64,000 bases of DNA from Macrotis lagotis (taxonomy: Eukaryota > Chordata > Mammalia > Peramelemorphia > Peramelidae), in NCBI RefSeq assembly GCF_037893015.1, contig NC_133658.1, positions 170,184,659-170,248,658 of the forward strand, written 5' to 3'. Shown piece by piece: positions 11,665 through 23,120 of this stretch. A program made the position numbers and the translations under genes. The notes under the pieces are model-generated. The model was not told the origin of the DNA. It did not search any database and was given only the letters and a program-made list of their open reading frames with translations. How positions within the stretch are numbered: the first letter of the stretch is position 1; every line of letters begins with the position of its first letter.

Positions 11665-11924
11665 GGTCCTGCCCAATTGGCCTCTTCTCTGCTCTTCAAA
11701 CACACATCCTATCTCTCATCTCTGGACATTTGCTTTGGATGTAGCCCAAGCCTGGAAGACTGTCCCTCTTCACCTCCCCTTGTACATGAATCTTTTCCTG
11801 ATTCCCCACTAACTACTATCACTAATACCTTCTCCCCTATATTATATTACCTACTTTACTATCTGGTATTATCTATATAAATACCTATATTACTTTAGCT
11901 GACATATCTATATTTGCATAAGCT

Positions 11925-12001
<77 letters not shown>

Positions 12002-12055
12002 ACTTTTTTTGTATATACTTAGGTCTTTTTCCATTAGAATGGAAGCCTCTGGTGA
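11665..12055 (+). repeat. L2 3' region, split by a microsatellite
   Basis: L2 UTR words in order: 'tgtagcccaagcctggaaga', 'gtccctcttcacctcccctt', then after the TG tract 'ccattagaatggaagcctct'. Ancient and non-coding. Confidence 0.6.
11925..11998. repeat. (TA)n(TG)n microsatellite
   Basis: A short TA run followed by about 29 TG units with two CG interruptions. It produces an artefactual Cys-Val ORF. Confidence 0.97.
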
Positions 12056-12980
12056 TCATTTCCCTACATTTGTCAGAAATTGACTTCTCTGTATCTTCCA
12101 GCCATCAGACCTCTGGGGATAGTTTCATTTCTCTATCACATGCTCGCTGAAATACTTAAAGACAGTGAACAATATTTTTTCCCTCTCCAAAATTTCTTTT
12201 CTCCAGGTTGAATGGTCTCATTCCCTTCATTTGTTAATCCAGTGACATAGAGGTACTGAAGTACATCTTGAATTTCTTGAATCACTTGTAGTTATTCCTA
12301 AAACACGGTATCCATAATGGACTCCAAGACTTCAGATAGAGTCTGACCAGAGCAGAGACTCCAGCAGAACCAAAAATTCCTGGACTTTGGATACCAGGTC
12401 TCTCAGTACAACCAAAGATTGTATTAATTTTTCAGACTGCAATGTGATCAAGCTTAGAGTCGTCAGATGATTTTTGATCTTAGTGAAGGACTATCAATGT
12501 TCTGGGTTTTTCATGGATTTCTTGCTGTCCTCACACAGGCTTTATATAGCTCCAACTCCCTACATAAGAAAAGCAGTTGGGAGGACCATACATATTTAAG
12601 TCACTCACTAGGATTCTGTGAGGAAGAGTCAAGTACTCACAAAGTCTATTAATCAATAATTTGAGTGTACCTTCATATCCAACACTGGGCTGAACCTTCC
12701 CCATTGGAGGTTTCTCCCAGGGAGAAAGTTTTCATGGGAAAGAAGCTGTTTACTCGGTGACTGCCGTTAAAAAAAAAGCTTGGGGCTGATTTTAACTTTC
12801 TCGAGGAGACCAAAACAGAGCATGGTACAAGGACAAAAGTCTTGAATTTCCCTTTAAGAAGAAAGACCTTGTTTCAACTCCAACCTCTGATACAAGTGAT
12901 GAGACATAAGCAGACTATTCAAACTATGACTCTGTTTTCTTATCCAAGTACTTCCCAGAAATCTCGAGAAGGCAGAGAGT
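12056..12980. other. No gene recognised
   Basis: About 0.9 kb. A 61-codon ORF at 12467-12652 has no recognised domain. Possibly very old repeat. Confidence 0.35.
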
Positions 12981-13205
12981 TCATGTGGTGAAGAGAACAG
13001 AAAACAAGGAGTCTAGAAGTCCTGGCTTCAAATTATGCCTCTGACAATTACTACCTGAGTGATTCTGGGCAAGTAACTTAACCTTGGTGTGCCTCAATTT
13101 CCACATCTGTAAAAGAGGAGTAATAATAGTACCTACTCACCTCTTGGATTAACGTGAGGACAAAAATAAGATAATATTTTTAAAGTGCTTTGTAAACTAT
13201 AAAAC
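12981..13205 (+). repeat. MIR, nearly full length
   Basis: MIR order is intact: 'gtcctggcttcaaattatgc', 'gggcaagtaacttaacctt', 'cctcaatttccacatctgt', 'taataatagtacctactcac', 'aaagtgctttgtaaactata'. Confidence 0.8.
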
Positions 13206-13374
13206 ATAAAAAATAAAAGCCATTACCTCTCCAGTCATGTGTTTGTACTCTACTCAACTTGGTAATTCAATGCTCAATAACTTAAACTATAAAAAAGCAG
13301 CAGCCTTGAAGCAACTCTGGGCTTTGAGAGACCAGTTTGAGTTTTATCTTGCTCAGCTCCGGGCATCCACATGC

Positions 13375-13536
13375 CTAGACATCTCTAGCCATGTCATCAC
13401 CCTTATCCTCCAACTCCCCTTTATGTACTGTCTTCTCTCCATTAGAACTAAGAACCTCCAGGGCAAGAACTGTCTTGCTTTCTTCTATTAATATCCCTAG
13501 TACTTAACACAGTGCCTGGGACAATAAACAATAGTT

Positions 13537-13538
<2 letters not shown>
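13375..13538 (+). repeat. L2 3' end
   Basis: The L2 tail is visible as 'accctccagggcaagaactg'-type sequence, then 'cctagtacttaacacagtgc' and 'ctgggacaataaacaatagt'. It is followed at once by a CT microsatellite. Confidence 0.7.

Positions 13539-13582
<44 letters not shown>
13539..13582. repeat. (CT)22 microsatellite
   Basis: Twenty-two CT units followed by a degenerate pyrimidine tract to about 13640. Confidence 0.96.
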
Positions 13583-13587
<5 letters not shown>

Positions 13588-13640
13588 CTCCTCTATCTCT
13601 GTCCCTCTGCCTGCCTCCCTCTCCTTTCCTCTACTTCTCT

Positions 13641-14027
13641 CTACCTTCTCACAAAGTTGTGAGGAATGGATGAACTACTTATCTTAAAGCTCTTGCAAAC
13701 ATCAAAATGTTAACAAATATCATCCAATTTCATCGTTAGAACAATTGTCTATGGTAGAATAAGTGCATTTAAAACTCACTCACCATACATAAGAAGTGTC
13801 TTTGGAAAACTAAGAGGAATAAAGTTGGCAGTATTGAATGGAATTCCTATAAGCTGATTGATATGTAATTTGATTAAAGTAAAGAATTTCTTTTTTAAAG
13901 AAAATAGAATATCTTTTTATTCTCTTAAAGGGTATAATACCTGTAGAATTAGGACAAACTAAGCAAGTAATGAGGCAACACAGGATGGATTCTCAAAAAT
14001 TTGAGGACAATATTGTAAAGGTATTTC
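13641..14027. other. No feature seen
   Basis: AT-rich. No ORF of interest and no recognised repeat. Confidence 0.35.
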
Positions 14028-14100
14028 TTATTCAGGTTTGGATTTGAACAAATAGCCTCTGAGTGTTTTTTGCAACTCTGAGAATCTATAAGTCTATGAT
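14028..14100 (+). repeat. L3/CR1-type 3' end
   Basis: 'gcctctgagtgttttttgca', 'actctgagaatctataagtc' and 'tatgat' resemble the L3/CR1 3' terminus (…ctgaggtcccttccaactctgagattctatgatt). Confidence 0.5.
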
Positions 14101-14109
14101 CAATTGTGG

Positions 14110-14235
14110 TTAATCAATCAGTCAAGAATCATTTATTAAACATTTACTATGTACCTGATACTGTATGTGCTAGGGATACCCAAAAAAGGCAAAAACAATT
14201 CTTGTCTTCTAGAAGTTTATATTCTATTAACAGGG
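14110..14235 (-). repeat. L2 3'-end fragment
   Basis: 'catttattaaacatttacta', 'tgtgctagggatacccaaaa' and 'gtcttctagaagtttatatt' are the reverse-strand L2 3' end. A short TAGATA tract follows (14253-14272). Confidence 0.7.
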
Positions 14236-14765
14236 ACAACACATAAGTAAATTATAGATATAGATATAGATATACACAACATACATACATGGTAAACAGA
14301 AGACAGTCTGAGAAGTGAAGACACTATTGAGGGCTAAAAGAGAAAGGGAGATAGAAGGAAAGACAGATAAGATAATAAAAGATAAGATTTGAGCTTCATC
14401 TAGAAAGAAACCAGGGAAACTAAGGGGTGGAATGATCTTTCTTACATTCTAAGTGACTGAATATATAGTTTAGATTAATTAGAGTTAAAGTTCAGCACAG
14501 AAGAAATGGGTTAACTCCCTAAGAGTTTAAGGGTGTGCTTAAGGATAAAGCATCCACTAAGTTCTGAGCAATAAACAAATGACTCTCAACTGGACCTTCA
14601 GCTCCTACACTTTCAGTAGACTGATTGGTAAGTTTAGAACATCTAACCAACTGTAAAAAGGAATGGGAAAGAAAGAGGGAGAGAGAGAGAGATCAGAAGA
14701 CACATCTATGATAGATCCAGGAGAAGCAAAAGATACCCTACATCATTCTTCTTCAAGAAGTGAGG
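14236..14765. other. No gene recognised
   Basis: Purine-biased sequence with a short GA run (about 14675-14691). No ORF or recognised repeat. Confidence 0.35.
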
Positions 14766-14893
14766 TGGCTAGGTAGAGTAGTGGATAGAGCCCTGGAGTC
14801 AGGAGGACCTGAGTTCAAGCCTCAGACTTAATAATTGCCTAGCTGTGTGACCTTGGGCAAGTCACTCCTTAACCTCATTGCCTTAAATAAATA
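14766..14893 (+). mobile_element. CORE-SINE, plus member of an inverted pair
   Basis: Head 'gaggtggctaggtagagtag', 'gagtcaggaggacctgagtt', CORE 'tgtgtgaccttgggcaagtc', tail 'cattgccttaaataaataac'. Small deletions relative to its neighbours make it older than the perfect-TSD copies. Confidence 0.8.
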
Positions 14894-14904
14894 ACATTTT
14901 TGAA

Positions 14905-15059
14905 TTTTTTTTTTAGTTTTTTTGCAAGGCAAATGGGGTTAAGTGGCTTGCCCAAGGCCACACAGCTAGGTAATTATTAAGTGTCTGAGACCGGATTTGA
15001 ACCCAGATACTCCTGACTCCAGAGCCGGTGCTTTATCCACTGTGCCACCTAGCCGCCCC
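14905..15059 (-). mobile_element. CORE-SINE, minus member of an inverted pair
   Basis: Full-length reverse complement from poly-T ('ttgcaaggcaaatggggtta') to the head ('gtgccacctagccgccccc'). It faces the SINE at 14766-14893 tail to tail across about 11 bp. A second partial head (ctacaccacctagcctcccc) follows at 15061-15080. Confidence 0.9.
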
Positions 15060-15084
15060 CACTACACCACCTAGCCTCCCCGAA

Positions 15085-16075
15085 AATGATCATTGTTGAA
15101 GGAGATGTGGGAAAACTAGGGACATTAATGCATTGTTGGTGGAGTTATGGATTGATTCAAACTTTCTGAAGAGTAATTTGGAATTACACCTGAAGGGCAA
15201 TAAAACTGTATATACTCTTTGATCCAGCAATACCACTATGTATCTGTATCCAAAGAGATCACAAAAAGGGTAAAAAAGTCCACATGTACAAAAAAAATAT
15301 TTACAGAAGTTCTTTTCATAGTGGCAAAGAATTGGAAATTGAGGGATGCCCATCAATTGGGGAACAGTTGAACAAATTGTGATACATGAATGTGATAGAA
15401 CACTATGGAATAGCCTGGAAAGTCTTGCATGAATTGATGCTGAGTGAATTGAGCAGAAACAGAAGAACATTTTTACAACAATTAACATTAACAGCAACAT
15501 TGTGTAATGATCAACTATGATGGACTTTTTCATTTTAGCAGTACAATAATCAAAAACAATTCTAAAAGACTTGTGATGGAAAAAAAAAACATCCATATCC
15601 AGAGAAGGAACTATAGAGTTAAAATACAGACCAAAGCTTACTATCATCAATTTTTAAAAATTACCTTATGTATGTTTGTTCTCTCTAATGTTTTTTCCCA
15701 TTTTGATCTGATTCTTCTTTCACAATATGATTAATATGGATCTATGTTTATCATGGTTATACATATATAGCCTCTATAAGATTGCTTTCTGTTAGGAAAG
15801 GGGGGAAGGGAAGGGAAGGGGAAGAAAATATGTGAAACTCAAAGCCTTGCAAAAAAAAATTATTGTTGGGGTGGCTAGGTGGCACAGTGTATAGAGCACT
15901 GGCCGGAGTCAGGAGTACCTGAGTTCAAATTTGACCTCAGACATTTAATAATTACCTAGCTGTGTGGCCTTGGGCAAGCCACCTAACTCTATTTGCCTTG
16001 CAAAAAACTAAAAAAATCATTGTTGAAAACTACCATTGCATGTAGTTGGAATATATATATATATTTTAAAAGACA
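15085..16075 (+). mobile_element. 5'-truncated L1 3' end, interrupted by a SINE
   Basis: The ORF2 C-terminal region ('ggagatgtgggaaaactagg', 'cagcaataccactatgtatc', 'aaagaattggaaattgaggg') is followed by the 3' UTR ('tgatctgattcttctttcac', a 'ggggggaagggaagggaagg' G-rich block). The UTR resumes after the SINE with 'gaaaactaccattgcatgta' and an AT-rich end. The 186-codon minus ORF at 15090-15650 is only its antisense. Confidence 0.85.
15868..16013 (+). mobile_element. CORE-SINE nested in L1 3' UTR
   Basis: A complete SINE ('ggggtggctaggtggcacag' to 'tttgccttgcaaaaaactaa'). Flanking words 'attattgttg' and 'atcattgttg' are a target duplication within the L1 3' UTR, so the SINE is younger than the L1. 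Confidence 0.88.
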
Positions 16076-16106
16076 AAAAAAACACTTAAAACACTGCTAA
16101 CTCATT

Positions 16107-16330
16107 CAATAGGCAGCTATATGGCACAGTGGGCAGAGTGTCAGACATGGAATCAAGAAGACAAGATCATATGTGACCTCAGATACAGCAGCTGTGGGAC
16201 CCTGGACAAGTCTCTATTTCTCTCAGCTTTCTTATTTGAAGGAATGGCAAACCACTCCAGTATCTTGGCAAAGAAAACCCTAAATGGTATCTCAAAGAGT
16301 CCTGAATAATAAAAAAAAAACTGAACAGCA
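16107..16330 (+). mobile_element. RTE-tailed SINE
   Basis: Head 'aggcagctatatggcacagt', tail 'ggcaaaccactccagtatct' and 'ggcaaagaaaaccctaaatg', ending 'actgaacagcaataat'. Confidence 0.8.
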
Positions 16331-17463
16331 ATAATTTAATAGTGCTCTGAAGGAATCTTCTGCAAAAAATGAGTACTTTAGTTCCTGAGAAATAAATACC
16401 TCCTTGCTAACATTCAGACTAATACGAGACACCTCTACGTTTTCATTTCCATTCAATGAAGCACTATTCTCTAACTTATTCATACTTCAGAATACTTTTA
16501 CCTACTGGAACTAGCTAGTTTGCCAGAGAAAGTTTAGGCTTGGCCAAGTTCTAATTGCAACAAGGGATAATTTAATGTTATATTCTGCTCATTTTTCTTT
16601 CCAGAATATTGAATAACAATTAGTCCTCAGGATCAGGCTGAGGGGGTCATTTAGTTCTTCAAGGTCAGCTATTAACTTTGACCATAAACCATAAGGTAAG
16701 ACCTAGATGAGCCTTAACTGGGCTTCCTGGAAATTCACAGATCTGCTCTGAATTATTGGAGAACCAACAAAGATCTACCTCCTGAGAAACTTTTATTTTG
16801 TTTTGTTTTGTTGTAAAGCTAAACCAAGATTTGGAATGGAGTGGGGATCATTTGGATATTTTGCCTTTGGGTCCATATTTACTAATCTCTTTTAATAAAA
16901 TAGGTACCTCTTCTGTTTTTCACTAAGTACCTGTTATTTAGCACTATGGCAAAGATTTCAAATTCCCTCCCTTAGCATAGTGTAGAGATGAACTGACTTT
17001 ATCCTAAAAGGAAAGGAAAGGAAAGAAAAAAGGTCAAGGCTAAGTATTTCAACCTTTGAATGGAAAGAACTATCAAGATGGGTTAGCAGAAGATTGTCTG
17101 GACATATCCTAAACAGTCCAACCACATGGAATCATTCCTGCCAAGTCTATAACTTCCCTCTATATTCTCAAAGAGGCCTCACAGGTTGGGGAACTACCAT
17201 CTCCTTCTTTCTTTTCTATTGTCTTCCACATCTGGCTCCAGGATACTCAACTCTTCACTAACAAACTCATGCTTTCCAACCACTGACCCTCACCCCCACT
17301 TGTCAGACAGATACAGCTGGTAAAACCAGAACAATCATTCAATTTAAATACAACAAGATGTTTCTGCTTTCCTAGCCCACAAAAGAATATTAACCATTAA
17401 AAGTGGTTAAATTAATACCAAGGTAATGTCCTCCATGAATTCTGTTTGGGGCCTTTCTTATCC
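16331..17463. other. No gene recognised
   Basis: About 1.1 kb. The only simple sequence is a short GTTTT run (16795-16813). A 63-codon minus ORF at 16292-16483 partly overlaps the SINE tail. No feature can be supported. Confidence 0.4.
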
Positions 17464-17664
17464 CAGTTGAATTGCCTATGGATAGAGTACTGAACTCAGG
17501 ACATTCAAATTCAGCCTCAGACAGTTCCTAGTTTTGTGTCCCTAAGTAAGTCATTTAACTTCTGCCTGTGTTAGTTTCCTCAGTTATAAAATGGATATAA
17601 TAATAGCACCAACCTCACTATAACAATACTGGCATAGAATAAATGTATAAGAAATGCTTATTAC
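17464..17664 (+). repeat. MIR
   Basis: 'tatggatagagtactgaact', 'cagcctcagacagttcctag', 'gttagtttcctcagttataa', 'ataataatagcaccaacctc' follow MIR order. Confidence 0.7.
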
Positions 17665-17789
17665 ACACTCTCATTACCCATCTAAGTTACACAATTCATT
17701 TTTCAATTGACTCTTATTTTCTCTCTGAAGTTCTTTTGATTCTGTGGCAGACACAAAGTCTAAGTAGATGCCTCCTCAGTCAATCATTT

Positions 17790-17912
17790 AATTTATTTAA
17801 ATCATTTATTAAGTTCCTCCTATGTGCTAGGTCCTGTGTTGGGCAGTGGGGTTACAGAGATAAAAATAAAAAAAATCCCTGACCTCAAAGAGTTTATATT
17901 CTACAGGGAGAC
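17790..17912 (-). repeat. L2 3'-end fragment
   Basis: 'tcatttattaagttcctcct', 'atgtgctaggtcctgtgttg', 'ccctgacctcaaagagttta' are the reverse-strand L2 3' end. Confidence 0.7.
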
Positions 17913-18084
17913 AATATATAAATATGTGTTAGTACAGAACCACAAAATTAGAGAGGTGTAAGGGACTTCAAAATATATACAAAATAAAAACAAGGTAATA
18001 GAGGGAGGCACAATGCTAGCAGACCTCATCACACAACATCTAGGTCATAGCAAAATGCAAATTAGTGCCATCAAGACTTTAGGG

Positions 18085-18215
18085 TTCAACACCTAGTTAT
18101 AATTAGTTCTGTAACCTTGGGCAAATTATTCACCTCCTTGAGTCTTAATTTCCTCATCTAATAGGAAGAGGTTAAACCATTTCATCTCTAAAGTCTTTTC
18201 CAATTCTAATGATGC
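18085..18215 (+). repeat. MIR fragment
   Basis: 'ctgtaaccttgggcaaatta', 'gagtcttaatttcctcatct' and 'ctaaagtcttttccaattct' give the MIR core and 3' half. Confidence 0.65.
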
Positions 18216-18284
18216 ATCACTTATTATTTTCTAGTGTTGATGCCAAAGATAAAATTCAAAGACCATTAAGGACCAAAGGTCTAA

Positions 18285-18460
18285 AGCTAGAAGAGATCTT
18301 AGAGGTTGTCCAGTTCAACCTTGTCATTCTACAGATGAGGAAATTGAGACCTAAGCAGGTTCTTTGAGTTGCCTAAGTTTATGCAGGTAGTATATGACAA
18401 AGATAAGATTCAAAATCAGATTCTCTGATTCTAAAAACAATATTCTTTCTACTATTATCA
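18285..18460 (-). repeat. Old MIR-like repeat
   Basis: 'aaagctagaagagatcttag', 'cattctacagatgaggaaat' and 'tgagacctaagcaggttctt' match the reverse-strand MIR-like family also seen at 8985, 34700 and 55252. Confidence 0.5.
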
Positions 18461-18595
18461 TGTTTGGTTAAGTGTCAAATGCTGAGTCCATTGAAAGTAG
18501 AACCTATATTCATGGGATAGCTAGGTAATTATGGTAGATATAAATGTAATGGAAAATAATGTGCTACAAGAAGTGATGAGTAGGTTGAGTTCAGA

Positions 18596-18700
18596 CAAGG
18601 AAAGAAGAAAAGAGGAGAGAAAAGGAAAGGAAAAGGAGAAGGGAGGCAAAGATAAAAAAAGGAAAGAAGGGAGAAGGGAATGGAAAGAAGAGAGGATGAT
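18596..18700. repeat. Purine-rich (GA/GGAA) tract
   Basis: About 105 bp that is almost pure A/G on the plus strand. It yields long, meaningless Ser/Pro/Phe-rich ORFs on the minus strand (18521-18820). Confidence 0.9.
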
Positions 18701-20540
18701 GTAGGCAAGGAGGTGGTGTGTGACAAGGATGTTTTTCAGGGTCTCAGTCCTCCACAGTTGTGAAGAGATAGAGAAGAAAGTAGCTTCATGAGCCTGAGCA
18801 CAAATAATTTTATACTCCACTTAAATTATTTTGATTGTTCATTCTTTCTTGAATGGGACTGGAAAAACTTCCTATTTCAAGAGAAAATCAAGTTATAAGA
18901 TCTTTCTTGGTTCCAGATTCCCTGAAGGAGAGGAAAAGTATAGATCTATGTGACCTAGATTAGTCTGGGCCAGGAATTAAATCCTCCAGATAATTGTTAT
19001 CTTTTAACATCAACAAAATACAGTAACTTGGCTAAAACAAGTCTTATTTAAAGCTTGAGAATTTAAAAAATAAACTAAAATGTGCTACTACATTGACAGT
19101 AAACCCTAGAGATTGAAGGTTTCTCAGGAGGGCATTTGGTCCAGCCTCCAGTCTCTAAATAGGACTAGTTCAAACTCACCATCTCCATTTTTCTATCACA
19201 ATATTTGCTATAAAGGTCCTCTTGTACTTTTGTACAACTATCAGATGACACCTAAACTTTTGCAGTTAAGGTCATCTTCAAAGAAAACTTTTCTCTAAAC
19301 CAATATACTTTCAAGGAATGACACTAACCTTATACCACTTCATTTTGTGTCTAATCCATGGCCTATCCATCACCCAAAGCCTATTAAAAAAGTTTTCTCA
19401 TTCCTCATAGTGGATGTTATGAGAATTATCAATAATATTCTTCTCAGTCCCCCCAAATCCTAATGCAGTATTCAGTTTTAAGATGGACCGCCGTTCCTAC
19501 TCTACCTCCCTATAGCTGCTCCCTTCCAGTCCCTTCTTCTCCTAGCCATCACTCCCATTAATCAAAACATAGTTACTAACACTTGGATCCAGGAGAGGCC
19601 TCCTCATTTTCTTACACAGACAGGGTCACTGTATGGATTCACAGGGCTGGCCATTAACAAGGAAAGCATTCTGAAACTAAGGACATGCTGGAGGCAAAGG
19701 GAACAATTGAGCAAACTCTGTCCTTGTGCAAGATGGGGGGATGTCTAAGGATCTAGTTACACTCTGGGGTGTCCTGGCAGGAGACAATGCCTCAACTGCT
19801 CCCAGGTCCCATGATTAGTTCTGTTCAGAGCTGTAATTCAAATGTCTCACGAATGAAAGACAGAACTTCTTCTCTGGAAGAAATCGAAAGCTTTGAAGTC
19901 CTGCCTTTTTTTAGGTTACTCACTGAATGGTAAAGCCACTGGGCCCCATCTGGACAGATGCTATTAGAGCCGTCTGGAAGCTGACCTCCTGGGTCATGTT
20001 TCAGGAAACAGAAACTTTTCCAACACAATGTCTAAAAATGCTTTGAGGTTTATCGGGACAGGACCTGGATCTGCATCTTCTCAGATACTTGAAACTGCTG
20101 AATTTTCACATTTTAATATAGACTTTTCCCATCTAATGAAAATTTGGCCCTTGAATATCCTCCATATCTCTACCCAGTAAATTGAAAAGCAAAACAGGCT
20201 ATGTTCCTACAACATCAAAGAATGAGTGGAAATATACGTAGTGGATGATGCAACCTAGGGATTCACAGGGAGTCAAACAGGTTCTTCAGAAATATAACCC
20301 CCAAGCATTGATACAAGCACTACTATATTTCTTTACAGAAAGGTGACTTCCCAACTCTGCCAATGAATTCCATTTCTTTATATCATCCCTCCATGGTACC
20401 CCAATAACTTCAACCCAGTTCATTGGACAATAAGAGGACTTCTTTTAGTTTAGAGATATACTGCTTTGGGGATAGTTTGTTTTCACGACCCATTCATCTC
20501 CTTAGTTTGGCCATTCAATTCAACTACATTACAAGACTGT
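18701..20540. other. No gene recognised
   Basis: About 1.8 kb with less repeat character than its surroundings. The ORFs at 19113-19298 and 19825-20028 have no recognisable domain. The segment 19560-20100 has higher GC and could be unique sequence. Confidence 0.4.
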
Positions 20541-20544
20541 CTTT

Positions 20545-21260
20545 GAGACTGGGAAAACAAAAATAAATTCTCTTTGCCCTCAAGGAGCTTACATTCTCCT
20601 GAGAGAATATGGCATGTACACAAATTATCAATAGAAAGCATTTAAAATATTTATCATATATGTACCAGACACTACAAAAAAAGGGGGGAGGCAAAAATAG
20701 TCCTTGCCCTCAAAAAGTTTACATTCTTATATGGGAGAAAAAGGAAAATAAGTACATACAAGCTATCTACTGAATAAATAAATACAAGCCCAGTTCAAGA
20801 AAAATTGAGGAGGGAGAAAATATTAACAACCTGAGGAATCAAGGAAAGCTTCAAGATGGAGGTGGTATATGAATAGAGCCTTGAAGAAAGGCAAGAATTC
20901 TGAGAGGTAGAGAAAAGGAGAGATTTATTTAAGTATCAGTGACAGTTTGTGTGAATTTACAGAGCTAAGATATGGAGTACTGAGTTCAGAGAAAGTCTAG
21001 TAGACTAGTTTAGCTAAAATAGAGAGCTATGAAATAAAATTAAAAATTCAAGAAAGAGCCAGATAATAAAGGTCACTGAATGACCAACTAAAAAATTTTT
21101 ATTTTCAGCAATGAGAGCCTCTGAAGACTCTTGGACAAGGGAGTAGTACGTCTGTGTCTTGGGGAAGTTGTTTTAACAATTGTCTGGAAAATGGATCAGA
21201 GAAGGAAGATGAGTTGGGTTATTGGATCCAGCCAGGTGAATAGTGATGAGTGAGTGAGGA
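20545..21260 (-). repeat. L2 3' region, minus strand, tail duplicated
   Basis: L2 3'-end signatures appear twice: 'ctcaaggagcttacattctc' near 20580 and 'cctcaaaaagtttacattct' near 20710. L2 body words follow: 'cttcaagatggaggtggtat', 'gagccttgaagaaaggcaag', 'tggacaagggagtagtacg'. Ancient L2 with a second L2 end joined to it. Confidence 0.65.
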
Positions 21261-21834
21261 AAGTTTATGGCTGTCAAGGTATTAGAAGACACCCTGTTTT
21301 CCAGAGCTAAGGCCCACCTAAGTCAACTGTTCCCTGAGTTTAGCATGACAACAATCCTTTGTACTAACTCTCTAGATAATCTCAGCCATAGCAAAATCCC
21401 AGCACTGTTTCTGGTCATGAAGTGCTGCTATGAATCCTATGTCACACTGTTGCAGCTACTCTTCATTGTCAGGGCTACAGTTCACTGTACAGTCATTGAT
21501 ATATAAGTATCGAGGTCTCCCCACACTGCCTCAAGTACCCCCACTAGACGCAGGGCTCCAGGATATGTGTCCTTTTGTAAGATTTTCTCTCACTTTGAAA
21601 ATAAATTTCTATTTGATTCATGACTCTCCCATCTCTAGCCTGCTCAATTTGGTTCTGGCCACTCATAGACTGCAGGCTGTTTCCATCTAGTCCAGTTCAC
21701 TTGGACATGTGAAGAAACCAAGGGACAAATACAAGATTTTTTAAGATGGTATCAATTAGACCTGGCAACTGATTTCAAAAGGGTGGAAAGGGCCAGAAAT
21801 AAAGGCTAACTTCAAAATTACAAACTTTGATGTA
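21261..21834. other. No gene recognised
   Basis: Overlapping plus ORFs of 79 and 86 codons (21267-21506, 21430-21690) show no domain. The stretch separates two L2 segments in the same orientation, so it may be a later insertion into one L2. I cannot name it. Confidence 0.35.
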
Positions 21835-22330
21835 TCTTCAACAGAAATAGGGAAGTTTGGAGAATAAATATGTTTAGGAAAGAAGAAAAAAAGTTGGATT
21901 TTTTTTTACATGAGTTTAAGATATCTTTAAGACATTCAGGAGAAAGTATCCAACAAGGAGTTGTTGATGACAGGATAAGATATCAAGAGAAAAATGAAAA
22001 TTGGGTATAAAGATATAAGCATCATCTGCTTAGATATGGAAATTGAACCTCTCAAAGATATGAGGTCCCCAAGAGAGTGTGTGAACAGTGAGAAAATAAA
22101 AGAGCCTAGGAAAGAAACTAAGGCAACTCATACTAACAAGGTCAGGAAATACATGTTTATAGAGCAAAAGACAGTGAAAAGGAGTGGTCAGGCAAGAAAG
22201 AAGAGAACCAAGAAAGAAGACTATCACAGAAGCAAGGGTAAGAGAAATGTTTAGGAGAAGGGCATGCTCCAACAGTATCAAGAAGTAAAAAGGAAAAGGA
22301 TAAGAATGGGTCTTGGAATTTAAAAGATGA
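21835..22330 (-). repeat. L2 internal/3' segment, minus strand
   Basis: 'taagacattcaggagaaagt' and 'atccaacaaggagttgttga' correspond to the L2 block 'gacatccaggtggagatgtccaataggcagttg'. Orientation matches 20545-21260. Confidence 0.5.
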
Positions 22331-22524
22331 GGGAAAGTTTGGAAAATTTGGAGTTGATTTTGTATTTCCCAAAAATAATACCAGGCCATATATTAATTTT
22401 TGCTACAAAAGATGCATTAGAGCTTATTTTCAGGGAATGTATTTTTTTCCATGTAGAACAATCTACATTGATTTATTCATGTCCAAAACCCTATATTTAT
22501 TCATGAACAAAAATCTTCATTTAT

Positions 22525-23120
22525 TCAAATACAGTCATGTCATCTTCTTCTGAAACATTGTCATAGCTCTACAGATCTCAAATTCTGGCCTGAATTTCTT
22601 TGGACTCCATTCCCTGTAGAACTGTTGGCACTTCTTGTCCATGTGGCCTGCTCATCATGCACGTGGGTAACACAGCTGTCAGTGATTTTATACCATGAAT
22701 TCTTCGCCCAAGTCACCACCTCTTGCAGGATCAGCTGCATCAAGTTTCCATGCTTATTTCTCTCCATTCAGTTTTCATTGTAGTCAGTGATCTCCATGTG
22801 CAAATGATCCTTGAATGACTTGTTTATTGCAATACCAAGTGTCTGGAGATAGGCAGTTATTTCTGCAGGAATTAGTATTTGAACTATTCTCTCTGAAGGA
22901 AGTTCTTCATGTCTTTAGGAAGGTGAGGGCCAACTGAATTCCAGACTAGCAGACTTCTTTGGCCACCTCACAAAACAGTTGGCTGCATTAAATCAACCCA
23001 CTCCCCTTTAACTGCTTATGTTCACTAGACTTTTTCAGTTTCAAGAACATAAATACTTGAAACACATTCAATCTTATTTTTCTTGCCCTTAGTGATGATT
23101 GGAGGGGGGGCGCTTTTTTC
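22525..23120 (-). pseudogene. Decayed pogo/Tigger-like DDE transposase
   Basis: Read on the minus strand from about 23120 downwards, pieces of a pogo/Tigger-superfamily DDE transposase appear in order. They are PPIITKGKKNKI (compare the family's 'PP..IFK.K'), LLVWNSVGPHLPKDMKNFLQ (family 'LLVWDSFRAHL…VKK.L'), VQILIPAEITAYLQTLGIAI then NKSFKDHLHMEI (family 'IPGG.TS.LQPLDV..NKPFKD.LR'), and LMQLILQEVVTWAKNSWYKI ending near an acidic SEEDD. The family's catalytic Asp in 'WDSF' is Asn here. There are frameshifts and at least two stops, one at 22768. The product would have cut and pasted its own element; this copy is dead. I see only the C-terminal half of the catalytic domain and no DNA-binding CENP-B domain. 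Possible element ends near 22405-22440 and 23425-23490 share 'agagcttat' but I cannot prove terminal inverted repeats. Confidence 0.72.

Noticed and set aside
11914..12150. Cys-Val repeat ORF
   Set aside because: Translation of a TG microsatellite.
15090..15650. Longest ORF in the window (186 codons, minus strand)
   Set aside because: It is the antisense of an L1 ORF2/3'-UTR fragment. The sense strand carries clear L1 words, and the translation resembles no protein family.
18521..18820. 99-codon Ser/Leu/Pro-rich minus ORF with apparent hydrophobic segments
   Set aside because: It crosses a GA-rich tract and has no homology I recognise. Its low complexity explains the open frame.
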